This document shows, piece after piece, positions 61,340-64,000 of a DNA stretch of 64,000 nt (the first letter of the stretch is position 1; every line of letters begins with the position of its first letter). This DNA is from Nitrospira sp. (lineage in GTDB: Bacteria > Nitrospirota > Nitrospiria > Nitrospirales > Nitrospiraceae): positions 62,001-126,000 of the forward strand of contig JAVYIN010000006.1 in assembly GCA_035968315.1 (NCBI GenBank), in the 5' to 3' direction. A program made the position numbers and the translations under genes. The notes below the pieces were generated by a model. That model had not been told where the DNA came from and searched no databases. It saw only the letters and a program-made list of their open reading frames with translations.

Positions 61340-61866
61340 CGCGCACCTCCCGGATCAGGAAGCCTGACCGCCAGCCAAAGACAAAGCGCACCCAGCGGAA
61401 CCGCCAGCATAACGCCCGGCATCCCGAATGATTCGTGAATGGTCACCGGCCCATACTGGCCGAGGGCCATCAACACCGTTTCCAAATCCGGAAACATGAA
61501 AGCAAACACCAGCGCGCCGAGCAACCCGCCAAAGACCGTCGCCCAGGCATCCGGTTTGCCTTCCGCCGCCGCGGCCAGCGCGGTGCCGGGACAATACCCT
61601 GTCACGGCAAAACCGACACCGAAGATCGCACCGGCCACCACCATTCCCGGGAGATACAAATCTTTCACTTTCATGTGGGCCAGTCCCAGCGCATCCAGAA
61701 GATGCACCCCGATCAACCCTACCCCGATCGCCGTCAGAATGACTTTCATGATGGTCATATCCTTGAGCCGCAACGCATTGGTAATTTTCGTATGGCTAGA
61801 GGCTCCCGACAATTGCAGCACGGCTCCGAAGGCGGCCCCCAACACCAATCCCAACAGCAGCTTCAT
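61336..61866 (-). CDS. Half-size YeeE/YedE sulfur transporter, subunit B (DUF6691-like)
   Basis: A 176-residue membrane protein with about five helices. The key pore motif is GYCPGTALAAAAEG (Cys92), the G-x-C-x2-G element of YeeE/TsuA thiosulfate transporters. It is half the length of TsuA and is paired with the preceding gene, which supplies the other half; such split pairs (PmpA/PmpB type) are known. The ATG at 61866 overlaps the preceding stop. It would import thiosulfate or another sulfur species. Confidence 0.87.
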   Translation of the reverse strand: MKLLLGLVLGAAFGAVLQLSGASSHTKITNALRLKDMTIMKVILTAIGVGLIGVHLLDALGLAHMKVKDLYLPGMVVAGAIFGVGFAVTGYCPGTALAAAAEGKPDAWATVFGGLLGALVFAFMFPDLETVLMALGQYGPVTIHESFGMPGVMLAVPLGALCLWLAVRLPDPGGAR

Positions 61867-62429
61867 TGCTTCCCCCAATCGCCATATAGCCATCGCGCCG
61901 TCAGGATCGCGCTGACAAAGAGCACCGCCGAAAAGACCAGCGAACTGACCGCAAGCTGAGATACGCCGCTGATCATGTGGCCGGACGTACAGCCTCCGCC
62001 GAATCGCGCACCGAACAGGAGCAAAAATCCCCCGATGCACGACCAGACCAGACGCCGCCCGGGAATCGGTCCAAACCGATGAGCCCACTCACCGGGCACC
62101 AGCCTAGTACTGAATCGCTTGGTGGCCCATGCAGCTAGAAAGGCCCCGATCGGAATGCCCAGCACAAAAAAGAACTCATAGGTCGCCAGCGTCCAGCCAC
62201 CTGCCGCCTCCGACAGGTAGGCGCTCTGGTCGGCGACGTCCGGCAGCACCTGATGCAGCAGCACCCCGTCCAAGACCACATACTGCGTCGAGACTCCGAT
62301 CGGCTGCACCAGCGCGACGGCCACGATCAGCACGAGACCGATCCCCAGCCCACCGGTCCACCAGGGAATGGCCGGAGCAGTCGTATGATCCGGTGAATCA
62401 GCCCTCTGGGGATTTGGGAAGTTGGTCAT
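61863..62429 (-). CDS. Half-size YeeE/YedE sulfur transporter, subunit A
   Basis: A 188-residue membrane protein with about five helices and the matching motif RFGGGCTSGHMISG (Cys147). The first 25 residues are hydrophilic. I start it at ATG 62429; a GTG five codons upstream is possible. Together with subunit B it would form a complete pore with one reactive cysteine per half, as expected for relay of thiosulfate sulfur. A short TTACGTC repeat array lies upstream. Confidence 0.87.
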   Translation of the reverse strand: MTNFPNPQRADSPDHTTAPAIPWWTGGLGIGLVLIVAVALVQPIGVSTQYVVLDGVLLHQVLPDVADQSAYLSEAAGGWTLATYEFFFVLGIPIGAFLAAWATKRFSTRLVPGEWAHRFGPIPGRRLVWSCIGGFLLLFGARFGGGCTSGHMISGVSQLAVSSLVFSAVLFVSAILTARWLYGDWGKQ

Positions 62430-62461
62430 CGTTCGCGCTTTCACTTCACCACGTCATCCTC

Positions 62462-62489
62462 TTACGTCTTACGTTTTACGTCTCACGCC
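62462..62489. repeat. TTACGTC-type tandem repeat between the TsdA-like and YeeE genes
   Basis: TTACGTC-TTACGTT (62462-62475) is followed by TTACGTC-TCACGCC (to 62489): four 7-base units with few mismatches. They abut the stop of the TsdA-like gene at 62490. Same unit length and location type as the 59691-59724 array. Confidence 0.65.
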
Positions 62490-63353
62490 CTAATACGGCA
62501 CATCCACCGGCTTCCCGCCCTTCGGCCAATCCTGCGCTTTGGCCGGGAAATCAGGACGCGGCTGCCCCAGGATAAATGCCGCCACATCAAACGCTTCGTC
62601 GTCGGTCACCGTCCATCCCCAACCGCGCGGCATATTTGCCTTGATAAACGACGCCGCCACACTCACACGCGCCATCCCTGCCGCGATATTATACGAACCC
62701 GGCCCCCATAGCGGCGGCGCGGCCATCGTCCCTTGTCCATCAGATCCATGGCAAAAGACACATTTCTTGGCAAAGACCGTCTTGCCGTTCACGGCATCCG
62801 GCGGCCGAGTAGCTGTGATGCGGGGAATCCCTCGCCAGGGAACAGCGCTTCCCTTCGGCACATTCTGTGACAGCCAATCGATATAAGCGACCACCGCCGC
62901 CAATTTCGAACTGTCGGGCGGCAAGGCTTTGCCGTTCAAACTGCGCTCAAAACACTCATTGATCCGATCGGCCAGACTCATCTGCCGATCTGCCCGAGCC
63001 CGGTATTCCGGATACAGCCGGCTGAGGCCCACAAAGGAGGCGGCATTCGGATTCAGCCCCGCATCGAGATGGCAATTGGTACAGTTCAGCTTGTTCCCCA
63101 CATAGGGCTGCCCGTATTCCTGCGTGTCGGCGACAATCTTGAAGCCCAACCGGATCTGCTCGCCGCGCTGGTCGCCCCGGATCGTCTCCGGAGACGGCGG
63201 GGCAAACAACGCATCGAACGCCGGTTCGTGTTTCTGCGAAGAATCATTGGACTCAGCCGCCTGCCCCACCCTCGGTGGAGGAATACACCCTGCGGCAACG
63301 CTTCCGGCGGCCGCCAACAGCAAACACCCCAGCGCAATACGGCGCATGACCAA
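62490..63353 (-). CDS. TsdA-like diheme cytochrome c lipoprotein (probable thiosulfate dehydrogenase)
   Basis: 287 residues. Lipobox SVAAGC (Cys23), then two class I cytochrome domains with heme sites C91-T-N-C94-H and C198-V-F-C201-H. The segment after the first heme (CHLDAGLNPNAASFVGLSRLYPEYRAR, then RINECFERSLNG) is the signature of TsdA, which oxidises thiosulfate to tetrathionate (or the reverse); Cys134 in INECF is in this conserved stretch. Heme ligation by Cys is a hallmark of TsdA active sites, but which Cys does this here cannot be told. It heads the sulfur gene run. Confidence 0.82.
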   Translation of the reverse strand: MVMRRIALGCLLLAAAGSVAAGCIPPPRVGQAAESNDSSQKHEPAFDALFAPPSPETIRGDQRGEQIRLGFKIVADTQEYGQPYVGNKLNCTNCHLDAGLNPNAASFVGLSRLYPEYRARADRQMSLADRINECFERSLNGKALPPDSSKLAAVVAYIDWLSQNVPKGSAVPWRGIPRITATRPPDAVNGKTVFAKKCVFCHGSDGQGTMAAPPLWGPGSYNIAAGMARVSVAASFIKANMPRGWGWTVTDDEAFDVAAFILGQPRPDFPAKAQDWPKGGKPVDVPY

Positions 63354-63357
63354 CCTC

Positions 63358-63576
63358 TTAATGTTTGGGACAGCAGCCCGTTGGACAGGTATTGATGCCC
63401 AGCACCGTCCACAAGGGGCAAAAACCGATGGCCCCTGTCACCAGCGCAATCGTACCCACCACGAATGCGATCCCCGTTCCCACCGGAGGCAACCCGGCAA
63501 ACGCGCCAACCCCCAGCGCCACAATCCCAACGACGATTCGGATAGGCCGTTCAATTCCTCCGACATTGCATGTCAT
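63358..63576 (-). CDS. DUF2892 small inner-membrane protein
   Basis: 72 residues beginning MTCNVGGIERPIRIVVG, with two hydrophobic helices separated by a short loop, the YgaP-tail-like DUF2892 layout often linked to rhodanese/sulfur proteins. It carries a cysteine near the N-terminus (Cys3) and a CPTGCCPKH end. It ends 4 bases before the TsdA-like gene, so it probably starts the sulfur operon. Confidence 0.8.
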   Translation of the reverse strand: MTCNVGGIERPIRIVVGIVALGVGAFAGLPPVGTGIAFVVGTIALVTGAIGFCPLWTVLGINTCPTGCCPKH

Positions 63577-63671
63577 GATGAAACCTCCCGGTTATAGACT
63601 ACGGAGCGCAATGCGTCCCTCCTTCCTTGGAGTCAAGAGATGGCAAAGAGATTCATCCTTGCCCCGACCGA

Positions 63672-64000
63672 TTAATCCTGCCGAAACGTTCGCACGTACG
63701 CCAGGACGTCCCAGATTTCATCATCGGACAACGCGGTGCTCCAGGCCCCCATCGCGGTATTGGGCTTGCCGTCATGAATGCGCTTGAACAAGCTGGCATC
63801 CAATCGCCGTTGAATCGCGTCCGAGGTGAGATCAGCCGGCTTGGGCACGAGCTGAAGACCCATCGCCCCTTTCCCATCGATTCCGTGGCACCGGATACAG
63901 GTATTGGTATAGATCTCTCGGCCCGTCACCGCATCACGTTGCGCCGCCGGCGCAGGGAGATCCTTCAACCCTCCACCGCCGCCGAACCCGGCTGAGATCA
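63672..64000 (-). CDS. Monoheme cytochrome c, 5' end cut by the window
   Basis: The C-terminal part of a cytochrome: heme site CIRCH and a likely Met ligand in NTAMGAWSTALSDDEIWDVLAYVR. The frame stays open to the window edge through a Gly-rich linker (AGFGGGGG), so the start and signal peptide lie outside. It lies 95 bases upstream of the DUF2892 gene on the same strand. Confidence 0.85.
   Translation of the reverse strand, partial: ISAGFGGGGGLKDLPAPAAQRDAVTGREIYTNTCIRCHGIDGKGAMGLQLVPKPADLTSDAIQRRLDASLFKRIHDGKPNTAMGAWSTALSDDEIWDVLAYVRTFRQD

Overview
The window is about 60% GC and almost fully coding. It looks like a chromosomal segment from a Nitrospira-type bacterium (phylum Nitrospirota). 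I infer this from gene content, not from a marker gene: nine c-type cytochromes, a short 2-oxoacid:ferredoxin oxidoreductase, a hydrogenase-4-like (complex I-like) cluster without a NiFe site, a molybdenum sulfite-oxidase-like enzyme, PPK2, HME-RND metal efflux and large PAS kinases. I saw no rRNA, tRNA, CRISPR array, transposase or phage gene.

Layout. 1-6.6 kb: xi-class glutathione transferase, a PLD-like membrane protein, a Ca2+-type P-ATPase, a small secreted protein and a four-CBS protein. 6.9-15.8 kb: glucose-6-phosphate dehydrogenase, a two-gene RND metal efflux operon, two tandem DUF2238 membrane proteins, a zinc-ribbon protein and MlaC. 15.8-23.8 kb: SWIM/SNF2 helicase, malic enzyme, a small zinc ribbon, a cyclic 2,3-diphosphoglycerate synthetase-like protein and a secreted SnoaL-like protein. 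24.3-30.0 kb: a plus-strand stress operon (winged helix, Hsp20, one-TM peptide, phosphoribosyltransferase, BCAM0308-like, UspA, cytochrome c, ADP-forming acyl-CoA synthetase). 30.0-33.4 kb: a defence islet (BsuBI/PstI-type restriction-modification plus BrnT/BrnA). 33.4-40.2 kb: a minus-strand operon starting with YtxH and the three-gene 2-oxoacid:ferredoxin oxidoreductase, then hemerythrin, cytochromes and a second SnoaL-like protein. 40.5-45.2 kb: a 1542-residue hybrid histidine kinase. 45.2-56.0 kb: a kinase/sigma54-activator pair upstream of a TPR protein and hyfB-C-E-F-G-I. 56.1-64 kb: cytochromes, PPK2 and a sulfur cluster (TsdA-like diheme cytochrome, two half-size YeeE/YedE transporters, OsmC, sulfite oxidase, diheme and triheme cytochromes).

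How the genes may work together. Three operons (stress, ferredoxin oxidoreductase, hyf) each carry a sigma54-type promoter with exact GG-N10-GC spacing. The hyf promoter is preceded by three copies of the dyad TGCAA-N3-TTGCA, lying between the hyf operon and the gene for an NtrC-family activator. The gene set resembles low-oxygen/dormancy loci such as the Burkholderia cenocepacia lxa locus. I infer a sigma54-controlled energy-stress programme that couples ferredoxin metabolism, a complex I-like ion pump and cytochrome-linked respiration. The sulfur cluster next to it would transport and oxidise thiosulfate or sulfite and pass electrons to its own cytochromes.

Several operons carry short degenerate repeats exactly in the gaps between genes (38.8, 59.7, 62.5 kb, and an inverted element at 58.0 kb). 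These repeats look like a genome-specific feature.
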